Positions 26,123 to 34,712 of a stretch of DNA of 64,000 nt are shown piece by piece. Each line of letters opens with the position of its first letter. The first letter of the stretch is position 1. The position numbers and the translations under genes were made by a program. A model generated the notes under the pieces. The model did no database searches. It was given only the letters and a program-made list of their open reading frames with translations, and was not told where the DNA came from. Source of the stretch: Pedobacter heparinus DSM 2366 (GTDB lineage Bacteria; Bacteroidota; Bacteroidia; Sphingobacteriales; Sphingobacteriaceae); NCBI RefSeq assembly GCF_000023825.1, contig NC_013061.1, forward strand, positions 1,178,001-1,242,000. Direction: 5' to 3'.

Positions 26123-27197
26123 TATACATTTTTCTGCAACTCAGCTCAGGGAATTCAGTACCCGGACGTTTACCTATTTTGGTGTGCCTTATGATGAGGC
26201 CGTACTGGCAGCAGATGTGCTGGCCTATAGTGATGAACACGGGATAGACTCGCACGGCATTGCCCGGTTAAAAACCTATTTTGATCTGCTGCGGGCAAAA
26301 AAGATCAATCCCAGACCGGAACTGAGGATGCTGAGAGAAAGGGCAAGTGTGGCCACCATTGATGGTGATAACGGTCTGGGCCTGGTTGTAGGTCCAAAAT
26401 GTATGGAAATTGCCATTCAAAAGGCAAGGTTACATGGTTCAGGCTGGGTTAGTGTGTGTAACACCAACCATTATGGGGCCGCAGGCTATTATCCGGTAAT
26501 GGCATTAAAAGATGACATCATTGGCCTGTCAATGACCAATACCACAAAAGGGGTTGCCCCCTTTAATGGTGCAGAAAAAATGCTTGGGACCAATCCCATT
26601 GCCATTGCCTTTCCCGGACTTAAAGAGCCGCCTGTGGTTATTGACTTTGCTTCCAGTGCCGTAGCTTACGGCAAAGTTGAAATTGCCGGAAGAATGGCAG
26701 AAGAAATGCCCTTGGGCTGGTGTATTGATAAACAGGGAAATCCCACTACATCACCAACCGACATGATGCAGGGCGGGGCCCTCTTGCCACTCGGTGCCGA
26801 TAAAAATGGAAGCGGGCATAAAGGGTATTGTCTGGCAGCTATGGTCGATATGCTTTCCGCAGTTTTAAGCGGGGCCAACTGGGGCCCTTTCACTGTCCCG
26901 TTTGCTATTGATTCTGCACCAACAGAGCGGCAGGTAGGTAAAGGTATCGGACATTTCTTTGGTGCAATGGATATTGACGGGTTCAGGGATGTCAACGAGT
27001 TCAAAAGCAATATTGACGACTGGATCCATACTATGAGAAATACTGCTCCAATCCCAGGCACTGGAGGTGTTTTAATTCCTGGGGATCCGGAAAGAGAGGC
27101 TTACACACTAAGGATGAAAGAGGGAATTCCATTGCATCCCGAAGTTGTCAGCTCATTAAAAACTATTGAAGAATATACCGGGATTAAGTTTGATTAG
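26103..27197 (+). CDS. Ldh2/YlbC/YiaK-family NAD(P)-dependent oxidoreductase
   Basis: 364 residues, cytoplasmic, member of the malate/L-lactate dehydrogenase-2 family, which includes the 2,3-diketogulonate reductase YiaK and ureidoglycolate dehydrogenase. Typical segments: YSDEHGIDSHGIARL with the catalytic His, NTNHYGAAGYYPVMA, FNGAEKMLGTNPIAIAFPG and GHKGYCLAAMVDMLSAVLSG. It probably reduces an alpha-keto acid formed after linearisation of the uronate. It starts within the preceding small gene (20-bp overlap) and is the last gene of the operon; only a weak 6-bp hairpin follows, without a T-run. Confidence 0.9.
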   Translation: MRKKKNNIHFSATQLREFSTRTFTYFGVPYDEAVLAADVLAYSDEHGIDSHGIARLKTYFDLLRAKKINPRPELRMLRERASVATIDGDNGLGLVVGPKCMEIAIQKARLHGSGWVSVCNTNHYGAAGYYPVMALKDDIIGLSMTNTTKGVAPFNGAEKMLGTNPIAIAFPGLKEPPVVIDFASSAVAYGKVEIAGRMAEEMPLGWCIDKQGNPTTSPTDMMQGGALLPLGADKNGSGHKGYCLAAMVDMLSAVLSGANWGPFTVPFAIDSAPTERQVGKGIGHFFGAMDIDGFRDVNEFKSNIDDWIHTMRNTAPIPGTGGVLIPGDPEREAYTLRMKEGIPLHPEVVSSLKTIEEYTGIKFD

Positions 27198-27333
27198 TCG
27201 CCACAGCTAAAAGGGGTGTGGCAGCCAATACCTTAAAACCCCGAAAGCGTGAAATGTTATTATTTACCACTAACTTTAGACCTGTAAAAGGCATCAAAGA
27301 TTATTACTGTTTTTCACGATGCATTGAGTTAGC

Positions 27334-27942
27334 ATGGATTTATTTAATACAGGTACAGGAGCAGATCTAAACTTATTGCCACATGGGGGCATTGTAAATT
27401 ATTATGGCAAACTTATGTCCCCGGCAACAGCAAACCATTACCTGCAGGTGTTGTTAAATACCATTGAATGGAAAAGTGACGAGGCCATCATTCTTGGAAA
27501 ACATATTTTTACCAAACGTAAGGTAGCCTGGTATGGCGACCGAGAATTTGAGTACACCTATTCTAATACCACTAAAAAAGCTTTAGCCTGGACTGCTGAG
27601 CTGCTAGAATTAAAAGCAATGGCCGAACAAAAAACCGGAGAGACTTTTAATTCATGTCTGCTTAACCTTTACCATAGCGGCGAAGAGGGCATGGCCTGGC
27701 ACAGCGATGGAGAAAAGGACCTGAAAAAGAACGGCGCCATTGGCTCAATGAGCTTTGGAGCTGAACGGAAATTCTCATTTAAACACAAGCAAAGCAAGGA
27801 AACTGTTTCCCTGATTCTGGAGCATGGCAGCCTGCTCGTGATGAAAGATACTACGCAAAGCAATTGGCTGCACCGCCTGCCACCTACAAAAATGGTGCAC
27901 AAAGCCAGGGTAAACCTGACTTTCCGTACCATTACCACTTAA
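27334..27942 (+). CDS. AlkB-like 2-oxoglutarate/Fe(II) dioxygenase
   Basis: 202 residues, cytoplasmic DNA/RNA dealkylation repair enzyme of the AlkB family. The iron ligands are visible as H123 and D125 (AWHSDGEKD) and H180 (SNWLHRLP), and the 2-oxoglutarate-binding RVNLTFR motif is at about 192-198. The segment PHGGIVNYYGKLM at the start matches bacterial ALKBH2/3-like members. It stands alone between the glycan operon and the AraC gene, with non-coding gaps of over 100 bp on both sides, so it is probably monocistronic. Confidence 0.93.
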   Translation: MDLFNTGTGADLNLLPHGGIVNYYGKLMSPATANHYLQVLLNTIEWKSDEAIILGKHIFTKRKVAWYGDREFEYTYSNTTKKALAWTAELLELKAMAEQKTGETFNSCLLNLYHSGEEGMAWHSDGEKDLKKNGAIGSMSFGAERKFSFKHKQSKETVSLILEHGSLLVMKDTTQSNWLHRLPPTKMVHKARVNLTFRTITT

Positions 27943-28045
27943 AACTTCCAGATTTCCCAAATCATTCCCGGTTGGATACCTTGTCGGGCACATTTTATTG
28001 ATTTCTTTGTAGCATCATCTATCTGCATTTCAAAAATGATAAATA

Positions 28046-29005
28046 ATGCAATCACAAATCAAATTACATCTGGCTGCCATACCATCAGGGGGCCAGACGG
28101 ATGATCCGTTCTACAGTTGCAGCGCCATGCCCTTACGGATGGCGCAGGTTCAGAAATTTGGTATGAACCAAGGCTGTCTACTTGTTCAGTCGGCCAGTCA
28201 TTACCTGGCCCATATTGAATTGTTCGAGTATAAGCTTGAACAACAGGCAAATATTCATTTCTCTGTAAATGAACCTTCTTTTTTTATGTATGCCAATCTG
28301 AATCAGAATTCCTGCTGGCTGTGTTACCGACCGGCCGGTAAATACCAAGAAACCATTGCTTCGGGGGCTCATCAGCTGCTGCTGATCACCTTCAGGCCCG
28401 ACTGGCTAATCTATAAATGTCATAAAATGGAAGAACTGAAACCCTTTACGGCATTTTATCGCAACGCGGAAAGCGCATACAACAGGCTGCCATCCTTTGA
28501 TATCGCTGCAAACCTGTTCAACGCTTTACAAAAAATGGATGCCAAGGGCAGCGATTTAATAGCCGATGCAGATGGTTATATTTTTATTAACCACTGCCTC
28601 AATAAATATTACAGGAAGCTTGCCGGACAAAATCCTACACACAACTATCACTTAGAGAAAGCAGCTGCCATTGCCCGTTTTGTAAAGGAAAATTATGCCT
28701 CAGCAATGGTAGATGACCTGCCAAAGATTGCTGATAGGTTTATGGTTTCAGAGCGGAGCCTGGCGCGTCTGGCCAGACTGGCTTTTGGTATTCCCTTACA
28801 CGAGCAGGTAATCAATTTGCGCATGGCTTCGGCTTTTTCCCTGCTTTCTACTACCAACAAACCCATCTATGAAATTGCTCAGCTTAATGGTTACAATGAT
28901 CCGCATTATTTTAGTAAGGCCTTTAAAAAATACTATGGCATATTGCCAAAAAGTGTTGAAAAAACATCTAAAAAATTAAGTGTTCAAGAAAAAATAACAG
29001 GCTAA
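28046..29005 (+). CDS. AraC-family transcriptional regulator
   Basis: 319 residues. The C-terminal ~100 residues are the double helix-turn-helix of the AraC/XylS family: IADRFMVSERSLARLARLAFG is the first HTH and PIYEIAQLNGYNDPHYFSKAFKKYYG the second, with the family signature. The N-terminal ~200 residues are an uncharacterised sensor part with no membrane segment. It sits directly upstream of the mauE-like and DUF6520-like genes and 30 residues of downstream DNA hold a strong hairpin, so it may regulate that small cluster (inference). Confidence 0.9.
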   Translation: MQSQIKLHLAAIPSGGQTDDPFYSCSAMPLRMAQVQKFGMNQGCLLVQSASHYLAHIELFEYKLEQQANIHFSVNEPSFFMYANLNQNSCWLCYRPAGKYQETIASGAHQLLLITFRPDWLIYKCHKMEELKPFTAFYRNAESAYNRLPSFDIAANLFNALQKMDAKGSDLIADADGYIFINHCLNKYYRKLAGQNPTHNYHLEKAAAIARFVKENYASAMVDDLPKIADRFMVSERSLARLARLAFGIPLHEQVINLRMASAFSLLSTTNKPIYEIAQLNGYNDPHYFSKAFKKYYGILPKSVEKTSKKLSVQEKITG

Positions 29006-29024
29006 TATCATAAAAAAAATGGGG

Positions 29025-29080
29025 GTACAATCCTGCCATTCAAACCAATAGTTTTTTTGGCAGAATTGTACATTTTTTTT
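29025..29080. terminator. Hairpin with T-run between the AraC gene and mauE-like gene
   Basis: GTACAATCCTGCCA (29025-29038) pairs with TGGCAGAATTGTAC (29058-29071), 13 of 14 positions, and is followed by eight T; a run of eight A precedes it, so it could stop transcription from both sides. The T-run is also the left half of an adjoining perfect 24-bp A/T palindrome at 29069-29092. Confidence 0.65.
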
Positions 29081-29132
29081 AAAAAAAATGTAAAGCAATT
29101 TTGAAACAGCAAAACGATAAAAAATACCCATT

Positions 29133-29588
29133 ATGCAAATTACACTGAACAAAGAACCCAAATTGCAGTTGTCTGATAAAACAAGGGCAATTATTACAGA
29201 CATCGCCATTTATCTGTTTGTCATACTTTTTATGTATACAGCAGCAAGTAAATTGTTGACCATAAAATCTTTTGCGAGTACCCTTGCCAAGTCGCCCTTA
29301 ATCGGGAGTTACAGTCTGATTGTGGCCTGGGCCATACCGATCATTGAAATGGTGATCAGTATTTTGCTGATCATTCCGCAAGTTAAAAAATGGGGACTCT
29401 ACGCATCATTTTTTCTGATGATCACCTTTACGGCATACCTGATGTACATGGTTTTTTCCGGCAGCAAGCTTCCTTGTCATTGCGGAGGGGTAATCAGTGA
29501 AATGACCTGGCAGCAGCACATCTGGTTTAACTTGGGTTTTGTGGCGCTGGCTATTACAGGATTGGTTCTAAACTATAAAAAGAAATAA
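29133..29588 (+). CDS. MauE/DoxX-like integral membrane protein
   Basis: 151 residues with four predicted membrane helices. Matches the methylamine-utilisation MauE type: KLLTIKSFASTLAKSPL after helix 1 and the conserved SGSKLPCHCGGVISEM with a CxC pair between helices 3 and 4. MauE-like proteins are linked to disulfide formation or folding of exported proteins. The next gene encodes a tiny exported protein with two cysteines 8 residues apart, a plausible client. No redoxin gene of the TlpA type is seen in the cluster. Confidence 0.83.
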   Translation: MQITLNKEPKLQLSDKTRAIITDIAIYLFVILFMYTAASKLLTIKSFASTLAKSPLIGSYSLIVAWAIPIIEMVISILLIIPQVKKWGLYASFFLMITFTAYLMYMVFSGSKLPCHCGGVISEMTWQQHIWFNLGFVALAITGLVLNYKKK

Positions 29589-29675
29589 AGATTTACGCGT
29601 AAAAACAGGGAGTTGCCGTAACCTGTATAAATAATGTACAGCAGGGAAAAATCATAAATAATTAATTACAAGCAC

Positions 29676-29984
29676 ATGAACAAGTTTAAAAAAGTAGCAT
29701 TTGGCGTGCTCATCGCCGGTTTAGCGTTTGGGTTTAGCGCCTTTACAACAGTTAACAAAAGAGGAATAGTGGTGTATTATAAAATAGATATGACCAACCC
29801 ATTGCCCAACAACCCTAATGGTTATTATTACTTTTCTGAAGACAGGTGTGAAGCAGGTGGGGATATATGTACCGCGCAATGGAATATAGGGGGCAATCCT
29901 ATACCTACCCAGGATGGAGATGCATTACCTAGTACAGGCGTCACTTTCCAGCCAGGTTCGGTCAGATCAGGACATTTCGAATAA
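29676..29984 (+). CDS. Small exported two-cysteine protein (DUF6520-like)
   Basis: 102 residues with a hydrophobic leader (KVAFGVLIAGLAFGFSAFTTV). The mature part has exactly two cysteines in EDRCEAGGDICTAQWN and a Pro/Asn-rich middle segment; it resembles the DUF6520 family of short Bacteroidota proteins that usually sit next to MauE-like genes. Function is unknown. It is followed by a hairpin and by the converging SusD gene. Confidence 0.75.
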   Translation: MNKFKKVAFGVLIAGLAFGFSAFTTVNKRGIVVYYKIDMTNPLPNNPNGYYYFSEDRCEAGGDICTAQWNIGGNPIPTQDGDALPSTGVTFQPGSVRSGHFE

Positions 29985-29994
29985 TATAAATGGA

Positions 29995-30020
29995 GAGGTG
30001 AATTTTAAAAGGTTCACCTC
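29995..30020. terminator. Bidirectional hairpin between converging genes
   Basis: An 8-bp perfect stem GAGGTGAA / TTCACCTC with a 10-nt loop lies between the DUF6520-like gene (rightward) and the SusD gene (leftward). The T-content after it is modest on the right (TTCTAG) and absent on the left, so termination strength is uncertain. Confidence 0.55.
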
Positions 30021-30033
30021 TTCTAGTAAAAAA

Positions 30034-31413
30034 TTAACGCTCATTTTGCTGGATGCCACTTAAGCGAAGCTCTTCCTCATCAATCGGAAAGACATAGCGC
30101 TTATCATTCGGTAACAGGGTATAGGTCTGGCCATTCAATACCCTGGTTAAGGTTACTGCAAACCTGCTGTCCCTGTTTAACCTTCTCAAATCGCTCCACC
30201 GGATGCCTCTAAAAATCAGCTCTTTTCTTCTTTCTGTCAAAATAAGTCTTAAAACCAAATCCGGATCATTACTTACCATATCTGTATATACGCCCTTCCA
30301 CCTGCTTTTCAAAAGATGGTTCAGGTCTGCTAAAGCAGAGGGCAAATCTCCGTTTCTTGCTTTACTTTCTGCCCTGATTAGATACAGTTCATCTGTAGCC
30401 AGGCCGCCAAAAAAGTTTTTGTCGCCACTGTAATTCCCTCGGTAGGTTACACCAGCAGCTACACTTTTGAAGAATAATTGTTTACGATAGTCATCCGCTG
30501 CATACAATTCAAACAAACCGGGCTCTACAATCAAACGCGTAGCATTAAAAATTCCATAACTAAAAGTACTGTGAAAAATAACTTCAGTATTAAACCTTTC
30601 TACAGGGTAACTGGCATTGTTGTTCAGTTTAGAAAAGTCGAGTAATTCCGATTGGATCTTTAAGGCAGCATCTGCCTTTATTCCGGCTTGGTCATAGTTT
30701 TCCATCGCTAAGTAAACCCGTGCCAGCAAAGCATAGACAGCCTGCTTGGAAGGTCTGGTTTTATAAGTTGGATGACTACCCAGTAAATCTACAGCCAGGT
30801 CAAGATCTTTAATAATCTGATCATAGGTTTGCTGAAGCGTACTGCGTTTAACCTGAATGTTTACATTGTATTCCAGCCTTAGCGGTAAGCCCATTTCTGT
30901 AATTGCTGTAGATGCTACATAACTTTTGCAATACTCCTGCGCCAGGTGAAAAAAATCAAAAGCCCGTAAGAATAAAGCACTTCCCTTTACATTGTTCCAT
31001 TCCTGTTGCTCGTTGGCAGCGGGTTTTATCTTTTCAATGCCTTCTAAAATCACATTGGCATTCAAAATGCGTTTGTATGACTCTACCCAATCCGTACTCG
31101 CTTCCCCGTTATAAAATTTTGACGTTTGTTCCCAGATATAGGCTGATTTTTCCTGGATAGAAAACAGATTTAGCCATGAGGTATTCGTTATATAGAAATC
31201 ACCAGCTGCCATTTCCGCTAAACCAGAAGCCTGAAAAATGTTAAAAGTAGTGGAAGTGTTATCCAATAAAGCCTGATAATCTTTTATGGTATTGGGCACA
31301 ACCAACGATTTATCCGGTTTAGCTTCCAGCCAGGTATTTCTGCAGGATGAGGAAAACATCAGTGGAAACATTAATAACCATATGAAATATCTTGTGCCTT
31401 TATTCATCATCAT
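30034..31413 (-). CDS. SusD/RagB-family lipoprotein
   Basis: 459 residues with an SPII signal: the lipobox region reads MFSSSC-RNT. SusD features: LDNTSTTFNIFQASG near the start, KGSALFLRAFDFFHLAQEYC, VYALLARVYLAMENYDQAG, YLIRAESKARNGDLPSALADL and TERRKELIFRGIRWSDLRRL. Shorter than the first SusD of the window (590). It is the third gene of the FecR-SusC-SusD unit, 8 bp after SusC. The SusC/SusD pair with an STN domain and FecR suggests a signal-responsive importer, whether of glycan or of peptide cannot be said. Confidence 0.93.
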   Translation of the reverse strand: MMMNKGTRYFIWLLMFPLMFSSSCRNTWLEAKPDKSLVVPNTIKDYQALLDNTSTTFNIFQASGLAEMAAGDFYITNTSWLNLFSIQEKSAYIWEQTSKFYNGEASTDWVESYKRILNANVILEGIEKIKPAANEQQEWNNVKGSALFLRAFDFFHLAQEYCKSYVASTAITEMGLPLRLEYNVNIQVKRSTLQQTYDQIIKDLDLAVDLLGSHPTYKTRPSKQAVYALLARVYLAMENYDQAGIKADAALKIQSELLDFSKLNNNASYPVERFNTEVIFHSTFSYGIFNATRLIVEPGLFELYAADDYRKQLFFKSVAAGVTYRGNYSGDKNFFGGLATDELYLIRAESKARNGDLPSALADLNHLLKSRWKGVYTDMVSNDPDLVLRLILTERRKELIFRGIRWSDLRRLNRDSRFAVTLTRVLNGQTYTLLPNDKRYVFPIDEEELRLSGIQQNER

Positions 31414-31421
31414 GATTAAAG

Positions 31422-34400
31422 TTAAAAATTTGCCTTTAATCCAAAAGCAAAACTTTTGGATAGGGGATTGGACAATCTTTCCTTAATAAGCGGAATCACA
31501 TCCGGGTCTAATCCGAAATCATTTGCCTTCCAGATCATTCCCAGATTACTGGCATAACAGTAAAGCTGAACTTTTTTAAAAGGTATCCTTTTCCAGTTGG
31601 TTTGATCAAGGTCATAGCTCAAGCTCACATCCTGCAAACGGATATGATCTCCTTTGGCAACTGTAACAGAAGAATTGTTATAAAAAATATCCCTGAAACT
31701 GTCTGTTGCATAACTGGCCATAGATGGTACATTGGTAATCAGTTCATCCCCGGTTTTTTGCCAGCGGTTCTCATAATCCCTATTCATAAAGAATCCCATA
31801 TTGCCAGTATATAAGTTTGTATAATTTATACTAGGTTTTCTGAAATAATAGCCTAGTTTATAGCTGATGTTAAAACCCAAAGTAAACTTACGATAAGAAA
31901 AAATATTGTTTAAGCCACCGAATACAGTTGGTCTTGCCGGCCCGTTGTATTCCAGATCATTTACAGAAGTGGTATTGACAATTGTACTGTAATTTTTGCT
32001 GACCTCATCATTTAAATAACCACGCGGATCACCATTTTCCGGATCAAGCCCCGCCCATTTGTAGCTATAAATTCCATATACTGGCCTTCCCAATACAGGT
32101 TTGGTGCTATAAGTCCCCACATAATAAGCACTTCTTGGCTCTATCACATCGTAAGAAGTCACTTTATCGTGTACAAATGAAAACAAAAAGTTAGTAGTCC
32201 ATTTCAGTTCACCTCTTAAATTTTGTGAAATTAAAGAAACATCCATGCCATTGGCCTTCATTTTCGAATAATTTCCTCTTAAGGTTTTGATCCCTGTACT
32301 CGAAGCAAAAGCCTTATCGCCTAAAATATCCGTTCCGTTTTTAAAATAGTATTCCAGTTTTCCTGTAACAATCTGATCTTTCAGGCCAAAATCAATCCCG
32401 AAATTGGCAATACCAATTTTCTCCCAGCGCAGCTCGGGATTCCCAATATTAAGGATTCCCGCGTTGGGCAGCCCGGTGTAAAGCGCGCCTATTCCATTGT
32501 ACCGGAAAGTAGTAATTCCGGTATTCGATTTATCCAGGTTTCCATTGTAACCATAAGAAGCCCTTAATTTTAAAATGGGTAACCAGTTTAGCTGATAAAA
32601 AGTTTCCCTGTCTACGTTCCATAAAGCACCGGCCGACCAGAGCGGGACATTTTTCTGATTGGTTTTTACCCCAAAATAATTCGATCCATCAATCCTGGCA
32701 CTAGCCGATAATACGTATTTGTTGTTAAAACTGTAAGCTAGATTGGCAAACACAGACCTGATCCTGTCCAGCTTTCCAAAAGGCGCAACTCCGGTATTGA
32801 TTTTACCCGTACCTGAAGGGTTTAAATTAAAGGTACTTGTAGAGTCAACAGGTATGGATGTACCTGTTTTCTGATCATAACCATAATCAAAATGGTCACT
32901 GATATCAGAAGAAAATTCTGACAATTCATAACCCAATATAGCCGAAACTGCAGAATTTTGTAGATCTCTCTGATAAGCCAGCTGAGCCCGAAAATTATTG
33001 GAAACAGCTTTGCCATTTGCACTATAAAGAATTCCGCCCAATGGAATATGATACCCGCTTACCCTGTCTGAAGTCAAAACAGAATATTGATTGATCAGGT
33101 TCCTGCTCTGGTAAGTCTCTAAACTATTGTAACGTTCGGTTTTGTTGTCAAGCAACTGGTACTGGTATTTTAGTGCGGCACTTAAGCCGGGTATTATGGT
33201 ATATTTCAAAGCACCATTTACACGAACATCATTATTTTTTGATATAAATGGAGATTTTCCCAGTTCGGTTAAAGGTACATAAGACCAATCCAGAAATCCC
33301 TTTGTCAACGCCTGTTGTTTATAATCAGCGCTGAAGTTCTTATCAAATACAGTTGGATTGCCATTGGCATCCCTGAACTGATAATAAGGTGTAAAATTGA
33401 CATCAGAGGTTTCTCGTATGGTACTGTCCACTCTTGATGCAATCCTTGTATAGTTAAAACCAGCTTCAATTTCCAGGTTCTTTATTGGCCTGAAGGTATT
33501 TTGACTATTGATGGTTATCCGGTCATTGTCATTGTTAACCAGGCTGGAAAGTGTCTTGTCATAGCCCAGTGAAAAATAGTGACTCGATCTAGCTGTTCCG
33601 CCACTTGCATTCAAAAAATATTGCTGGGAAACCGGTTTGCGGTAAAAGTATTTCAACTCTTCATTACGGATGTCATTTCCACGCAGGGCATTTAATTGTT
33701 TTTCCGTTTCGGCGGCAGACTGTCCCTGCCTTTGTTTGTTCAGGATTTGCACTACCGGCGAAACAACCGGATAATTAACCTGGTCTGTCAATGCAGCATC
33801 GTACTTTCCATTGTTAAACAGAAAAGTTTCAATATCGATGAAATCCGATGAAGACAGGTGGTTCGGATTGTAAAAAACATCCGGTTTGCCTGCAACAGTA
33901 ATGTTGGTATTTAAAGAAATGTTTAATGCTTGTCCGGTCTTTCCCCGTTTGGTACTGATCACGATTACACCATTTCCAGCCCTTACGCCCCAGATAGAAG
34001 CTGCTGCTGCATCCTTCAATACCGTAATATTGGCCAGATCATTCGGGTTGATGGAATTGAAATCACCATTAAAAGGAAAATTATCCAGGATAATCAGGGG
34101 CTGATCATTTGCAAAAATTGTACTTCTGCCCCTTATAGATAAATCCAAATTACCAGAATTGCTGTTTACTGTATTTTTATTGAACAGCAAACCACTGGTT
34201 ATACCTTCCAGCCTGCTAAATATATCAGGACTAACCCTCCGGTTTAGTTGCGCACTGTCTACGAGTGCAAAACTTCCTGTTGCGCGTTCTTTAGGGATGT
34301 TTTGATAACCTGTACTTACAATTTCAACCTGTTGCAGGAAAAATTCCCTTTCCTGAACAATAGGGATAGGATTATTCGCGGGTTTAGGATTTGTGGTTTG

Positions 34401-34712
34401 GTCAATACCTGCTGCAGGTCTTTTATCTTTTACAATAATTGCCTTACCCATAATGGTATAACTAAGCTGGAGTCGGGCCGAAATGTCATCCATTACTTTC
34501 TTAACATCGGCATCCTTGTAGCTGATGTCTATGCGCTGGTTCACATTGAATTCCTTTTCATTCCAGGCCACACTAAAACCGGTCTGCTGTTTGATCTCCT
34601 TAAAAAGCCTTACCAGGGAAACATTCTTTTGTGTATAATTGAGTTTCTGGGCCTTTACGGCCACACTGAGTACCAATAAAATAAAAATGACAAACCCCTT
34701 TTTTAAATGCAT
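31422..34712 (-). CDS. SusC/RagA-family TonB-linked transporter with STN domain
   Basis: 1,096 residues. Signal peptide to about residue 21, then a secretin/TonB short N-terminal (STN) domain, ~25-100 (KNVSLVRLFKEIKQQTGFSVA, ISARLQLSYTIMGKAIIVKD), the signalling domain that contacts a FecR anti-sigma factor. It lacks the carboxypeptidase-like domain of the other SusC. Plug: VEIVSTGYQNIPKERATGSF, DQPLIILDNFPFNGDF, DAAAASIWGVRAGNGVIVI. The barrel ends in SLSKSFAFGLKANF. Start codon overlaps the stop of FecR as TAATG, so they are translationally coupled. Confidence 0.95.
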   Translation of the reverse strand: MHLKKGFVIFILLVLSVAVKAQKLNYTQKNVSLVRLFKEIKQQTGFSVAWNEKEFNVNQRIDISYKDADVKKVMDDISARLQLSYTIMGKAIIVKDKRPAAGIDQTTNPKPANNPIPIVQEREFFLQQVEIVSTGYQNIPKERATGSFALVDSAQLNRRVSPDIFSRLEGITSGLLFNKNTVNSNSGNLDLSIRGRSTIFANDQPLIILDNFPFNGDFNSINPNDLANITVLKDAAAASIWGVRAGNGVIVISTKRGKTGQALNISLNTNITVAGKPDVFYNPNHLSSSDFIDIETFLFNNGKYDAALTDQVNYPVVSPVVQILNKQRQGQSAAETEKQLNALRGNDIRNEELKYFYRKPVSQQYFLNASGGTARSSHYFSLGYDKTLSSLVNNDNDRITINSQNTFRPIKNLEIEAGFNYTRIASRVDSTIRETSDVNFTPYYQFRDANGNPTVFDKNFSADYKQQALTKGFLDWSYVPLTELGKSPFISKNNDVRVNGALKYTIIPGLSAALKYQYQLLDNKTERYNSLETYQSRNLINQYSVLTSDRVSGYHIPLGGILYSANGKAVSNNFRAQLAYQRDLQNSAVSAILGYELSEFSSDISDHFDYGYDQKTGTSIPVDSTSTFNLNPSGTGKINTGVAPFGKLDRIRSVFANLAYSFNNKYVLSASARIDGSNYFGVKTNQKNVPLWSAGALWNVDRETFYQLNWLPILKLRASYGYNGNLDKSNTGITTFRYNGIGALYTGLPNAGILNIGNPELRWEKIGIANFGIDFGLKDQIVTGKLEYYFKNGTDILGDKAFASSTGIKTLRGNYSKMKANGMDVSLISQNLRGELKWTTNFLFSFVHDKVTSYDVIEPRSAYYVGTYSTKPVLGRPVYGIYSYKWAGLDPENGDPRGYLNDEVSKNYSTIVNTTSVNDLEYNGPARPTVFGGLNNIFSYRKFTLGFNISYKLGYYFRKPSINYTNLYTGNMGFFMNRDYENRWQKTGDELITNVPSMASYATDSFRDIFYNNSSVTVAKGDHIRLQDVSLSYDLDQTNWKRIPFKKVQLYCYASNLGMIWKANDFGLDPDVIPLIKERLSNPLSKSFAFGLKANF

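Noticed and set aside
27201..27223. Terminator after the glycan operon
   Set aside because: GCCACA/TGTGGC gives only a 6-bp stem with an 11-nt loop and no T-run; too weak to annotate.
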